Source of the DNA: Micromonospora sp. BL4
Lineage (GTDB): Bacteria > Actinomycetota > Actinomycetes > Mycobacteriales > Micromonosporaceae
Assembly: GCF_003667505.1 (NCBI RefSeq)
Contig: NZ_RCVJ01000049.1
Span: forward strand, 1 to 48,414
Direction: 5' to 3'
Length of the DNA stretch: 48,414 bases
The translations under genes and the position numbers were made by a program. The notes under the pieces are model-generated. The model was not told where the DNA came from. It did no database searches and saw only the letters and a list, made by a program, of their open reading frames with translations. The number at the start of each line of letters is the position of its first letter. Positions within the stretch are counted from its first letter, which is position 1. Positions 1 to 8,010 of the stretch are shown here, piece after piece.

Positions 1-402
1 CCGCCCGCCCCCGTTGCCGCCCACCTCGACGACGACCAACCCGGCGTAGCCGGCCAGGCCGGCCGTGACCAGTGCGGTCACCAGCAGCGCCGGAGGACCG
101 CCCGGCACCCGGCCGGTGGCCAGGGCGGCCAGGTCGGCGGCGAGCAGCCCGGCCACGGCGAGCGCGAGCAGGCTGACCGGCACACCGGGCAGCACCGAGC
201 GGCCGAACCGGCGCAGGGTCGCCCGCGCCGTCGGCCAACCGCCGGTACGGGTCCAGTCGTGCACCGCCGCGCTGGCCGTGCCCGCCGCCGCGGCGACGGT
301 CAGCAGCGGCGCCGCCGCCAGCACCAGCAGGATGCCGAGCAGCGCCAGGTCGGCGGCGTCCCGGACCATGTCGCGCCAGTCCCGCCGGCCGGCGGTGTCC
401 AC
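1..402 (-). CDS. Partial membrane protein, DUF624/YesL-like
   Basis: The first 134 codons of a minus-strand gene run off the left edge of the window. The GTG start lies 4 bases after the permease stop, so it looks like the last visible gene of the sugar importer operon. The N-terminus is short and charged, then come a hydrophobic span near residues 18-42 (DLALLGILLVLAAAPLLTVA), an amphipathic stretch with HDWTRTGGW, and further hydrophobic spans near 75-98 and 108-128. DUF624 (YesL) proteins have this plan, are about 200 residues long and sit beside carbohydrate importers of the same type. Their role is unproven; a regulatory or assembly role for the transporter is inferred. The identification rests on layout and context, not on a decisive motif. 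Confidence 0.55.
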   Translation of the reverse strand, partial: MDTAGRRDWRDMVRDAADLALLGILLVLAAAPLLTVAAAAGTASAAVHDWTRTGGWPTARATLRRFGRSVLPGVPVSLLALAVAGLLAADLAALATGRVPGGPPALLVTALVTAGLAGYAGLVVVEVGGNGGGR

Positions 403-406
403 CGGC

Positions 407-1306
407 TCAGCCCTTGATGCCACTGGTGTTGATCCCCTCGACGAGCATCCGCTGGAACGCGACGAAGAACAGGAAGACCGGCAGCAGCGACAGCACCGAC
501 ATGGCGAACATCGGCCCGACCGCGCTCTGGCTGGTCGAGTCGATGAACAGGGTCAGCGCGACCGGCACGGTGTAGTCCTCCAGTTGGGAGAGGAACACCA
601 ACTGCCGGAAGAAGTCGTTCCAGGTCCAGATGAACGAGAAGATCGCGGTGGTGACCAGCGCGGGGCGGCTCAGCGGCAGGATGATGTGTCGGAAGATGCC
701 GTACGGGCCGGCGCCGTCGATCCGCGCCGCCTCGTCCAGCTCGCGGGGAACGCCCCGCATGAACTGCACCATCAGGAAGACGAAGAACGCCTCGGTGGCC
801 AGGAACTGCGGGATCAGCAGCGGCAGGTACGGCCAGTCCCCGCCGACCAGTCCGAGGGTCCGGAACAGGATGTACTGCGGCACGATCAGCACGTGCTGGG
901 GCAACAGCAGCGTGCCGATCATGACGGCGAACCACATGCCGCGCAGCCGGAACCGCAGCCGGGCGAAGGCGTACGCGGCCAGCAGGCAGGAGAGCCCGTT
1001 GCCGACGACGGTGAGCAGGCTGACCATGGCGCTGTTGAGGAAGAACCGGCCGAAGCTGACGTCGAAGTTGGACCATCCGGCGGTGTAGTTGCCCGGGGTG
1101 AACCGCTCGGGCAGCAGCCCGACGTTGTTGACGATCTCCTCCTGGGACTTCACCGAGGTGCCGACCATCCAGATCAGCGGGTAGAGCACCACGGCGACGA
1201 TCGCCACCAGGATCAGCAGTCGCAGCACCGGCCGGCCGGCCGGTCGTCGGCGCGCGGTCGGCGCCGGTCCGGTCGGTACGCCGGCCGTCGGGGTCACCGC
1301 CACCAT
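407..1306 (-). CDS. Carbohydrate ABC transporter permease (MalG/CUT1 type)
   Basis: This is the second inner-membrane subunit of a CUT1-family sugar importer, 299 residues, with about six membrane spans beginning near residue 28 (VLRLLILVAIVAVVLYPLIWM). The cytoplasmic EAA loop that docks on the ATPase is visible as EAARIDGAGPYGIFRHIILP in the last third. The ATG overlaps the stop of the preceding permease by one base (TGATG), so translation is coupled. No ATPase gene lies nearby, which is usual for actinobacterial CUT1 systems that share a common MsiK-type ATPase encoded elsewhere. The substrate is inferred from the adjacent uronate enzymes and is not shown by the protein itself. Confidence 0.93.
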   Translation of the reverse strand: MVAVTPTAGVPTGPAPTARRRPAGRPVLRLLILVAIVAVVLYPLIWMVGTSVKSQEEIVNNVGLLPERFTPGNYTAGWSNFDVSFGRFFLNSAMVSLLTVVGNGLSCLLAAYAFARLRFRLRGMWFAVMIGTLLLPQHVLIVPQYILFRTLGLVGGDWPYLPLLIPQFLATEAFFVFLMVQFMRGVPRELDEAARIDGAGPYGIFRHIILPLSRPALVTTAIFSFIWTWNDFFRQLVFLSQLEDYTVPVALTLFIDSTSQSAVGPMFAMSVLSLLPVFLFFVAFQRMLVEGINTSGIKG

Positions 1307-2289
1307 CACCGGTCCTCCCCGTCGGAGTAGTGCACCCAGAACCGCCCGGTGCTGAAGAAGATCGCGGTGATCACCGCGATGGCGAGCAGGAACACCCAGG
1401 CCATGGCCGACGCGTAGCCCATTTCGAGGTCGGTGAAGCCGGTGATGTAGAGGTTCAGCGTGTACATCAGGGTGGAGTCGACCGGTCCGCCGGTGCCGTT
1501 GCTGAGCACGAACGCGGCGGTGAAGCCCTGGAAGCCGTTGATCGTTTCCAGCACCAGGTTGAAGAAGATCACCGGGGAGAGCATCGGCAGGGTGACGTTG
1601 CGGAACTGGCGGAACCGGCCGGCGCCGTCGACCGACGCGGCCTCGTACAGCTCGGTGGGCACCTGCTTGAGCCCGGCCAGGAAGATCACCATCGGCGCGC
1701 CGAACTGCCAGATGGCCAGCACCATCAGTGTCTCCAGGGCCCAGTCCGGGTCGTTGACCCAGGGCTTGCCCTGGATGCCGAAGAGGCTGAGCAACGAGTT
1801 GAACGCGCCGTCGCGGTTGAACATGTTGACCCAGACAATGGCCAGCGCGACGCTGCCGCCGAGCAGCGACGGCAGGTAGAACAGCCCACGGAACAGCCCG
1901 ACCCCGCGCCACGCGCGGTTGAGCAGCAGCGCCACGCCGAGCGCCGCGGCCAGCTTCAGCGGTACGGCGATCAGCGCGAAGGTCAGGGTCACCCGCACCG
2001 CGTGCCAGTACGACGGGTCGGCGGTGAACATCCGCTCGTAGTTGGCCAGCCCCACCCACTCCACCTCGGAGAACGGGGTGAGGATGTCGTAGTTGGTGAA
2101 GCTCAGGTAGAGCGACAGCAGCATGGGGATCGCCGTGACACCCATCAGGCCGATGAGCCACGGCGACAGGAAGACGTACCCCGCCAGACCTTCGCTGTGC
2201 CGGAGGCGACCGGGCCCGCGCCTCTCGGCGTGGGCCCGGTCGGTGCCGGGGCCGCGTCGGGTCGGGTCGGGTGCCGTGGTCAGCGCCAC
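1306..2289 (-). CDS. Carbohydrate ABC transporter permease (MalF/CUT1 type)
   Basis: This is the first permease of the sugar importer, 327 residues, with a basic cytoplasmic N-terminus, about six membrane spans (first one GLAGYVFLSPWLIGLMGVTA) and an EAA loop EAASVDGAGRFRQFRNVTLP. The GTG start at 2289 is preferred because GAGGAG lies about 8 bases upstream. An open frame continues upstream to 2418, but it runs through the palindromic element at 2312-2476, so those codons are not believed. The gene is separated from the binding-protein gene by a 196-base gap holding that element, which could lower permease expression relative to the binding protein. Confidence 0.92.
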   Translation of the reverse strand: MALTTAPDPTRRGPGTDRAHAERRGPGRLRHSEGLAGYVFLSPWLIGLMGVTAIPMLLSLYLSFTNYDILTPFSEVEWVGLANYERMFTADPSYWHAVRVTLTFALIAVPLKLAAALGVALLLNRAWRGVGLFRGLFYLPSLLGGSVALAIVWVNMFNRDGAFNSLLSLFGIQGKPWVNDPDWALETLMVLAIWQFGAPMVIFLAGLKQVPTELYEAASVDGAGRFRQFRNVTLPMLSPVIFFNLVLETINGFQGFTAAFVLSNGTGGPVDSTLMYTLNLYITGFTDLEMGYASAMAWVFLLAIAVITAIFFSTGRFWVHYSDGEDR

Positions 2290-2311
2290 GAACAGCTCCT
2301 CTCCTCGCGTT

Positions 2312-2476
2312 GGGTCTGTGTCGAAGTCCCCCGGTCGAGCCGAGGCGGAGTCCAGGCGGCGGTCCGGCAAGGCGGAGATTGGTCCGGATACCGGTGTTGT
2401 ATCCGGACCAATCTCCAACGCGGCCGGGCGTTGTCTGGGCCCGCCGCAGGCCGGCCAGGGACTTCGACACAGACCC
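2312..2476. repeat. Composite palindromic element with 19-base terminal inverted repeats
   Basis: A 165-base segment fills most of the gap between the binding-protein and permease genes. Its ends are perfect inverted repeats of 19 bases (GGGTCTGTGTCGAAGTCCC at 2312-2330, its reverse complement at 2458-2476). In the middle is a second perfect stem at 2374-2391 and 2399-2416. The bases between are GC-rich and only partly complementary. The shape resembles a small non-autonomous inverted-repeat element or a REP/BIME-like mRNA-stabilising structure. No coding sequence or target-site duplication is obvious. Confidence 0.75.
2374..2416 (-). terminator. Strong hairpin between binding-protein and permease genes (attenuator or mRNA stabiliser)
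   Basis: A perfect 18-base-pair stem (GGAGATTGGTCCGGATAC and its complement) closes a 7-base loop. There is no U-tract, so it may act as a partial terminator or a 3' end protector, as seen after binding-protein genes in other sugar importer operons. The functional reading is inference. Confidence 0.6.
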
Positions 2477-2485
2477 TGGGGGCGG

Positions 2486-3835
2486 TCAGGCGATGGCGGC
2501 CTTGCACGCCTCGATGAACTGGGTGGCGGCCTCGGCGGGGGTGGCCCGGGCGTACTGCGCGTTCTCGGCGGCCTTGATCAGCTCGGACTTGACCTTGCTG
2601 TGGCCCTTGATCGGCACCTGCGGGGACTTGCCGAACTTCTGGGTCAACTCCGCCTCGACGGCGATGGACTGCTTCATGGCCGGGTCGGTGGTGTCGTCGC
2701 TGACCACCCGGCGCAGGTCCAGGTTGGACGGCAGGCCGCGGTCGGTGCCGAGCAGCTTGACCGCCTCCTGGTCGTTGTTCAGGAAGTTGATCACGTCGAC
2801 CGCGACGTCCTTGTTCTTGCTGCCCTTGAACACCGACCAGTACATCGAGGCCCGGGCCCACTGCGCGCTCGGATCACCGGGGTAGGCGATCACGCCCAGC
2901 TCATCCTTGGTGTTCTTCTTCAGGTCCGGCATCTGGTTGGCCCAGACCCAGGAGGTCGCCGACTTGCCGGTGACCACCAACTGCTTGGTGACGTCGCTGG
3001 AGTTGCCCTCGTGGATGACGTCGGCGGTCGGAGTGGCCTTACGGTCCCGGGCGCCCTTCCACAGGTCGAACCACCTCGTCACGTCCTCGGCGGTGAAGCC
3101 CAGCTCGGAGCCCTTGTAGAGGTCCTTGCCCTGCTGGCGCAGCCAGACCCAGAGCGCCTTGTAGTCGGCGCTCGGGTCCTGGGTGCCGGGTACGCCGGTC
3201 TTCTTCGACACCTGCTCGGCCCAGGCGATGTGCTGCTCCCACGACATCCCGGTGGTGGGCTCGGGCAGGCCGTTCTTGGTCAGCAGCGTCTTGTTGTAGA
3301 CCAGGCCCTGGGTGTTCTCCCCGGCGGCCAGGCCGGCGAGCTTGCCGTCGACCACGCCGTACTGCCAGAGGCTCTCGGGGAACTTGGAGGTGTCCAGCTT
3401 GCCGGACTTCTGGTACGACGTCAGGTCGAGCGTGGTGTTGCGGGCCGCGTACTCGGCCAGGTAGTTGTCGTCGATCTGGAACAGGTCCGGCGGGTTGCCA
3501 CCGGCGGTGAGCGTCGCCAGTTTGTCGAAGTAGCCCTGGTTGGCCTGCCAGGTCTTCTCGAACGTCACGTTCGGGTGCTTCTTGGTGTAGAGGGCGAGGG
3601 CGTCCTCGGTCAGCTTGGCCCGGGCGTCACCGCCCCACCAGAAGATGGAGAGCTTGACCGGGGCGTTCGGGTCGGCGGCGCCGCCGTCGTCGTCTCCGCA
3701 GGCAGCGGCGCCGAACATCAACGGCGCGGCGACCGTCGCCGCGAGCAGGCCGCGCAGCAGGCGCCGCCGGGGCAGCGAGGTACGGTGACTGCGCCCGACG
3801 GACGCGTCAGTGGTGGGGGGCGTTGCGGGGTGCAT
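2486..3835 (-). CDS. Extracellular sugar-binding lipoprotein of ABC importer
   Basis: The 449-residue protein is a family 1 solute-binding protein that captures the sugar outside the cell and delivers it to the two permeases. It has a basic N-terminus with a twin-arginine-like stretch (LPRRRLLRGLLAATVAAPL) and a lipobox GAAAC with the acylated cysteine at residue 46, followed by an acidic DDD linker. The mature part has the fold signature KLSIFWWGGDARAKL and DLFQIDDNYLAEYA. The ATG at 3835 has GAGGAG about 10 bases upstream. It follows lacI by 19 bases on the same strand. The ligand cannot be read from the sequence; a uronate or oligouronide is inferred from neighbours. Confidence 0.93.
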   Translation of the reverse strand: MHPATPPTTDASVGRSHRTSLPRRRLLRGLLAATVAAPLMFGAAACGDDDGGAADPNAPVKLSIFWWGGDARAKLTEDALALYTKKHPNVTFEKTWQANQGYFDKLATLTAGGNPPDLFQIDDNYLAEYAARNTTLDLTSYQKSGKLDTSKFPESLWQYGVVDGKLAGLAAGENTQGLVYNKTLLTKNGLPEPTTGMSWEQHIAWAEQVSKKTGVPGTQDPSADYKALWVWLRQQGKDLYKGSELGFTAEDVTRWFDLWKGARDRKATPTADVIHEGNSSDVTKQLVVTGKSATSWVWANQMPDLKKNTKDELGVIAYPGDPSAQWARASMYWSVFKGSKNKDVAVDVINFLNNDQEAVKLLGTDRGLPSNLDLRRVVSDDTTDPAMKQSIAVEAELTQKFGKSPQVPIKGHSKVKSELIKAAENAQYARATPAEAATQFIEACKAAIA

Positions 3836-3854
3836 GTGCGCTCACTCCTCGGCA

Positions 3855-4985
3855 TTAGGAGGCGACGGCGTCACCGGTGGCCGCGGTCGGGGTGCCCGGG
3901 CCCGCAGGGCAATGCGGGTCCGGGCCCGGCGGCGCGGCCAGGGGACGTGCCGGTCGGGCCTGCGGGCCCGGGCCGGTCGAGTCGCGGATGACCAGGTCGG
4001 TCTGGAGCATTACCTGTGCGGTCGTACGACGGACGCCGAGCGCCGTGCCGGCACCGGGCCCCCGCGTACCACGCGGTGACTCGGTGTCCTGTTGCAGCAG
4101 CATGTCGACGGCCGTCCGGCCGGCGGCCCCGGTGGGTGTGGCCACCGTCGTCAGTTTGGGGCGGGTCAACCGGCTCAGGGCGATGTCGTCGACCCCGACG
4201 ACACTCACCTCCTGCGGCACCCGGACCCCGAGCGCGTCCAGCCCCTCGATGAGGCCGATCGCCATCAGGTCGTTGTAGGCGAGCACGGCGGACACGCCGC
4301 TGCGCCGCACCTGCTCGGCGACCGCGTGCCCGCCGGTCTCGGTGGGCGCGTTCGGGCCGAGCAGGGTCAGCTCGGCGCCGCCGGCCCGGGCCGCCGTGGC
4401 GGCGGCGCGGCGCATCTCCCGGTTGGTCCACGAGCTGCGGGGGCCGCCGAGCAGCGCGATGCGGGTGTGACCCAGGCCGATCAGGTGCTCGATCGCCGCC
4501 CGGGCGCCCTGCCCGACATCCATCAGCACACAGGGCAGGCCGGTGACCTGTCGGTTCACCACCACCAGCGGCACCTCGCGGCTGAGCTGCTCGATCAGGC
4601 TGTTGCTCATCCGCGGGCTGCACAGCAGCACCCCGTCCACCTGCTTCGCCAGGGCGTGGACCAGCTCCTCCTCGGCGGTCGGGTCCTCATTGGTGTCGGC
4701 CACGAAGACGTGGTAGTCGCGGTGCCGGGCCTGGCTCTCCGCCGCCTTGATCAGGGGCGGGAAGAAGGGGTTCGCGATGTCCGCGATGATCAGGCCGATG
4801 TTGTGCGTACGGCCGGTGATCAGGGCCCGGGCGGCCCGGTTCGGCCGGTAGCCCAGATCCTCCGCGCAGGCCAGCACCCGGACCCGGGTCTCCGGGTTGA
4901 CCAGGTGCGGAGCGGAGAAGGTGCGCGACACGGTGGAGATGTGCACCCCGGAGGCGCGGGCGACGTCCCGGATGGTGACTGGCAC
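3855..4985 (-). CDS. LacI-family transcriptional repressor
   Basis: The protein has an N-terminal LacI helix-turn-helix (VTIRDVARASGVHISTVSRTF, then NPETRVRVLACAEDLGYRPN) and a periplasmic-binding-protein-like effector domain (IGLIIADIANPFFPPLIKAAE, VDDIALSRLTRPKLTTV). GTG at 4985 is chosen because GAAGGGG lies 5 bases upstream and the protein then begins right at the HTH, as is typical; an ATG at 5033 in the same frame is possible but would put the start against the operator at 5037-5050. A proline/arginine-rich tail of about 35 residues after VIRDSTG is unusual. It probably represses both its own importer operon and the divergent catabolic genes until a sugar acid binds. Confidence 0.92.
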   Translation of the reverse strand: MPVTIRDVARASGVHISTVSRTFSAPHLVNPETRVRVLACAEDLGYRPNRAARALITGRTHNIGLIIADIANPFFPPLIKAAESQARHRDYHVFVADTNEDPTAEEELVHALAKQVDGVLLCSPRMSNSLIEQLSREVPLVVVNRQVTGLPCVLMDVGQGARAAIEHLIGLGHTRIALLGGPRSSWTNREMRRAAATAARAGGAELTLLGPNAPTETGGHAVAEQVRRSGVSAVLAYNDLMAIGLIEGLDALGVRVPQEVSVVGVDDIALSRLTRPKLTTVATPTGAAGRTAVDMLLQQDTESPRGTRGPGAGTALGVRRTTAQVMLQTDLVIRDSTGPGPQARPARPLAAPPGPDPHCPAGPGTPTAATGDAVAS

Positions 4986-5036
4986 GGCGGCCCCTTCGTC
5001 CGATGTGGCGGCGGTCACGTGGGTGTGGCCCATTAA

Positions 5037-5050
5037 TGCAAACGGTTGCG
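5037..5050. promoter_or_regulatory. LacI-type operator upstream of lacI
   Basis: The site GCAAaCGgTTGC has the central CG and GCAA/TTGC arms typical of LacI-family operators. It lies about 50 bases before the lacI start, so it suggests autoregulation of the repressor and importer operon. Confidence 0.65.
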
Positions 5051-5154
5051 CCAGTGTCAACGGTGGATGGTTACGGTTCTGTTGCGTCAGGACTCCCGTT
5101 GGCGACTTCCAGGCTCGCAAACACTGACATTTACCGCCGATTGCGTCGCCGTCG

Positions 5155-5202
5155 TTGACGCACTCGGATCGATCGTGATTACTTCACTGCAAACCTTTGC
5201 AG
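5155..5202 (+). promoter_or_regulatory. Promoter and LacI-type operator of the uronate catabolic operon
   Basis: A TTGACG -35 box (5155-5160) is followed after 17 bases by ATTACT preceded by TG (5178-5183). Immediately downstream, at 5187-5202, is a perfect palindrome CTGCAAA-CC-TTTGCAG covering the expected transcription start. The palindrome ends 21 bases before the first catabolic start codon. Position and sequence suit direct repression by the divergent LacI protein. Confidence 0.7.
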
Positions 5203-5223
5203 GATCACCGGGGAGGCGACCGA

Positions 5224-6552
5224 ATGTCACCCAGAGCCGACGGCCGGGTCCGGCACGCCGTCGTGGGCACCGGCGCGCGGGCGGAGATGTTCGTCCGGGC
5301 CCTGGTGCTCGACCACGCGGACACCACCGAACTGGTCGCCTTCGCCGACGTCAACCGGTCCCGGATGGACGCCCACAACCGCTGGCTCACCGAGCTGGGC
5401 CACCGCCCGGTGCCGACCTACCCGGCCGGCGACTTCGTGGCCATGCTGGACAAGGAGCGGGTCGACGTCGTCCTGGTCACCAGCGTCGACGTCACCCACG
5501 ACGAGTACGTGGTCGCCGCGCTGCGCGCCGGGCGCGAGGTCGTCACCGAGAAGCCGATGACCGTGGACGCGCCCCGCTGCCGGCGGATCCTGAACGCCGT
5601 CGCGGAGACCGGCGGCCGGGTGACGGTCGCCTTCAACTACCGCTACAACCCGCTGCACGAGCAGGTCCGCCGGCTGCTCGCCGACGGGGCGGTCGGCGAG
5701 ATCGGCTCGGTGCACTTCGAGTGGCTGCTCGACGTGCGGCACGGCGCCGACTACTTCCGCCGCTGGCACCGGGACAAGGCCACCTCCGGCGGGCTGATGG
5801 TGCACAAGGCCAGCCACCACTTCGACCTGGTCAACTGGTGGCTCGACGCCACCCCGGTCGAGGTGTACGCGGCGGGGCGCCTGTTCTTCTACGGCGAGGA
5901 CGGCCGCCGGCACGGCTACGCCCGCGACTACGAGCGGGCGTACGGCTCCCCCGCCGCCGCGGACGACCCGTTCGCGCTGCGGCTGGACGCGCACCCCCGG
6001 CTGCGCGAGCTGTACCTCGACGCCGAGGCCGAGGACGGCTACCAGCGCGACCGCAACGTGTTCGCCCACGGGGTGAGCATCGAGGACGACATGGCCGTGC
6101 TCGCCCGCTACTCCACCGGCGCCACGATGACCTACCACCTCACCGCGTACGCCCCCTGGGAGGGTTACCGGGTGATGGTCAACGGCAGCCGGGGCCGGCT
6201 GGAGCTGGAGGTCACCGAGAACGACTTCGTCGACCGGGGCACCGCCGGCGCGGTCAAGGGCGCCGCCCTGCACGGCGCCGAAGCGCCGGCCGAGGGCGGC
6301 GGCGCGACGCTCACCCTGCGGCCGTTCTGGGAGCCGCCCCGGCGGATCCCCGTCGAGGGCCGCACCCGGCACGGGCACGGCGGCGCGGACGCGCGGATGA
6401 CCGGGGTGCTCTTCGGTGGCCACCCCGATCCGCTCGACCGCGCCGCGACCGCCGACGACGGCGCCCTGGCCCTGCTCACCGGCCTGGCCGCCAACCGGTC
6501 CTTCGAGACCGGGCAGCCGGTCCGGGTCGCCGACCTGCTCACCCCCCGCTGA
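5224..6552 (+). CDS. Gfo/Idh/MocA-family NAD(P)-dependent oxidoreductase
   Basis: The 442-residue protein has an N-terminal Rossmann fold (HAVVGTGARAEMFVRAL, ADVNRSR), the family lysine motif EKPMT near residue 115, and a long C-terminal substrate domain including KASHHFDLVNWWL, which supplies the usual catalytic histidine/aspartate region. Members oxidise or reduce sugars and sugar acids with NAD(P). The ATG at 5224 has GGGGAGG 8 bases upstream. It is the first gene of the LacI-controlled operon and at 442 residues is longer than the common 330-400. The exact substrate is unknown; a hexuronate or its derivative is inferred from uxaC downstream. Confidence 0.88.
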   Translation: MSPRADGRVRHAVVGTGARAEMFVRALVLDHADTTELVAFADVNRSRMDAHNRWLTELGHRPVPTYPAGDFVAMLDKERVDVVLVTSVDVTHDEYVVAALRAGREVVTEKPMTVDAPRCRRILNAVAETGGRVTVAFNYRYNPLHEQVRRLLADGAVGEIGSVHFEWLLDVRHGADYFRRWHRDKATSGGLMVHKASHHFDLVNWWLDATPVEVYAAGRLFFYGEDGRRHGYARDYERAYGSPAAADDPFALRLDAHPRLRELYLDAEAEDGYQRDRNVFAHGVSIEDDMAVLARYSTGATMTYHLTAYAPWEGYRVMVNGSRGRLELEVTENDFVDRGTAGAVKGAALHGAEAPAEGGGATLTLRPFWEPPRRIPVEGRTRHGHGGADARMTGVLFGGHPDPLDRAATADDGALALLTGLAANRSFETGQPVRVADLLTPR

Positions 6553-6576
6553 CCCACCGACGAGGAGCCCATCCCC

Positions 6577-8010
6577 GTGCCCACGTTCGACGACACCGAC
6601 CTGCTCCTGCCGCCCGAGCCCGGCCAGCGCGCGCTGGCCCGGGAGCTGTACGCCCTCGCCGCGGAACAACCCATCATCTCGCCGCACGGGCACGTCGACC
6701 CGGCCCTGCTCGCCGAGGACCAGCCGTTCCCGGACCCGGCGCAACTGCTCATCGTGCCGGACCACTACCTGACCCGGATGCTGCTCAGCCAGGGCGTACC
6801 CCCGGCGGAGCTGGGCGTGCCCACCCGCGACGGCAGCGCCGTGGAGACCGACGGCCGGGTCATCTGGCAGCGCTTCGCCGCGCACTGGCACCTGTTCCGG
6901 GGCACCCCGTCGCGACTGTGGCTGGAGCAGACCTTCCGCACCGTGTTCGGCGTGCACACCCCGCTCGGCCCGGCCACGGCCGACACCCTCTACGACGAGC
7001 TGGCGGCCCGGCTCGCCGAGCCGGACTTCCGACCCCGAGCGCTGTTCGAGCGGTTCGGCATCGAGGTCCTCGCCACCACCGAGTCGCCCTTGGACGACCT
7101 CGGTCAGCACGCCAAGCTGGCCGCCGACGGGTGGGGCGGGCCGGGCGGGCGGGTGGTCACCACCTTCCGTCCCGACGACGTGGTGGACATGGAGTTCGAG
7201 GGCTGGTCGACCAACGTCGACCGCCTCGGCGAGCTGGCCGGGGAGGACACCGGCACGTACGCCGGTTACCTAGCCGCGCTGCGGGCACGCCGGGCCGCGT
7301 TCATCGCGGCCGGGGCCACCTCCTCCGACCACGGCCACCCCACCGCGCGCACCCTGGACCTGGCGCCGGAGGAGGCCGCGCGGCTGTACGACCGGGGCCG
7401 GCGCGGCGAGGCCGACCCGGCCGACGCGGAGGCGTTCCGGGCGCACATGCTGGTGGAGTTCGCCCGGATGTCGCTCGACGACGGCCTGGTCCTGCAACTG
7501 CACCCCGGCGCGGTGCGCAACCACAACCGGTGGCTGCACGCCCGGCACGGTCGCGACGTCGGCGGGGACGTCCCGCAGGCCACCGAGTACGTGCACGCGC
7601 TCGCCCCGCTGCTGGAGCGCTACGGCAACGACCCACGGCTGCGGGTGGTGCTCTACACCCTCGACGAGGACACCTTCACCCGCGAGCTGGCGCCCCTGGC
7701 CGGCGGCTACGCCGCGCTGCTGCTCGGCGCGCCCTGGTGGTTCCTGGACTCCCCCGAGGTGCTGCGCCGGTTCCGGGAGACGGTCACCGAGACCGCCGGG
7801 TTCTACAACACCACCGGATTCGTCGACGACACCCGGGCGTTCTGCTCCATCCCGGTCCGCCACGACGTCGCGCGCCGGGTCGACGCCGGCTTCCTGGCCC
7901 GGCTGGTCGCCGAGCACCGGCTGCCGATGGACGAGGCCGCCGAGACCATCGTCGACCTGGCGTACCGGCTGCCCAAGCGGGTCTTCAACTTCGGAGGGGC
8001 CAACCAGTGA
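6577..8010 (+). CDS. uxaC: Uronate isomerase (glucuronate/galacturonate isomerase)
   Basis: The 477-residue protein belongs to the UxaC family of the amidohydrolase superfamily, which converts D-glucuronate to D-fructuronate and D-galacturonate to D-tagaturonate in the cytoplasm. The metal-binding HxH appears as SPHGHVDP near residue 37, followed by family blocks LLIVPDHYLTRML, RFGIEVLATTESPLDDL, LQLHPGAVRNHN and LLGAPWWFLDSPEVL. Its length matches the family. The GTG start has GAGGAG about 10 bases upstream. The 3' end overlaps the next start codon. Its presence fixes the operon as hexuronate-related. Confidence 0.93.
   Translation: MPTFDDTDLLLPPEPGQRALARELYALAAEQPIISPHGHVDPALLAEDQPFPDPAQLLIVPDHYLTRMLLSQGVPPAELGVPTRDGSAVETDGRVIWQRFAAHWHLFRGTPSRLWLEQTFRTVFGVHTPLGPATADTLYDELAARLAEPDFRPRALFERFGIEVLATTESPLDDLGQHAKLAADGWGGPGGRVVTTFRPDDVVDMEFEGWSTNVDRLGELAGEDTGTYAGYLAALRARRAAFIAAGATSSDHGHPTARTLDLAPEEAARLYDRGRRGEADPADAEAFRAHMLVEFARMSLDDGLVLQLHPGAVRNHNRWLHARHGRDVGGDVPQATEYVHALAPLLERYGNDPRLRVVLYTLDEDTFTRELAPLAGGYAALLLGAPWWFLDSPEVLRRFRETVTETAGFYNTTGFVDDTRAFCSIPVRHDVARRVDAGFLARLVAEHRLPMDEAAETIVDLAYRLPKRVFNFGGANQ

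Noticed and set aside
407..2470. A 687-residue frame extending the second permease upstream
   Set aside because: The extension is antisense-like filler over the first permease gene in another frame; the permease starts at 1306 with a one-base stop/start overlap.
2312..2476. Insertion sequence or transposase gene
   Set aside because: The element is only 165 bases, codes for nothing and shows no target-site duplication; a non-autonomous element remains possible and is listed as a finding.
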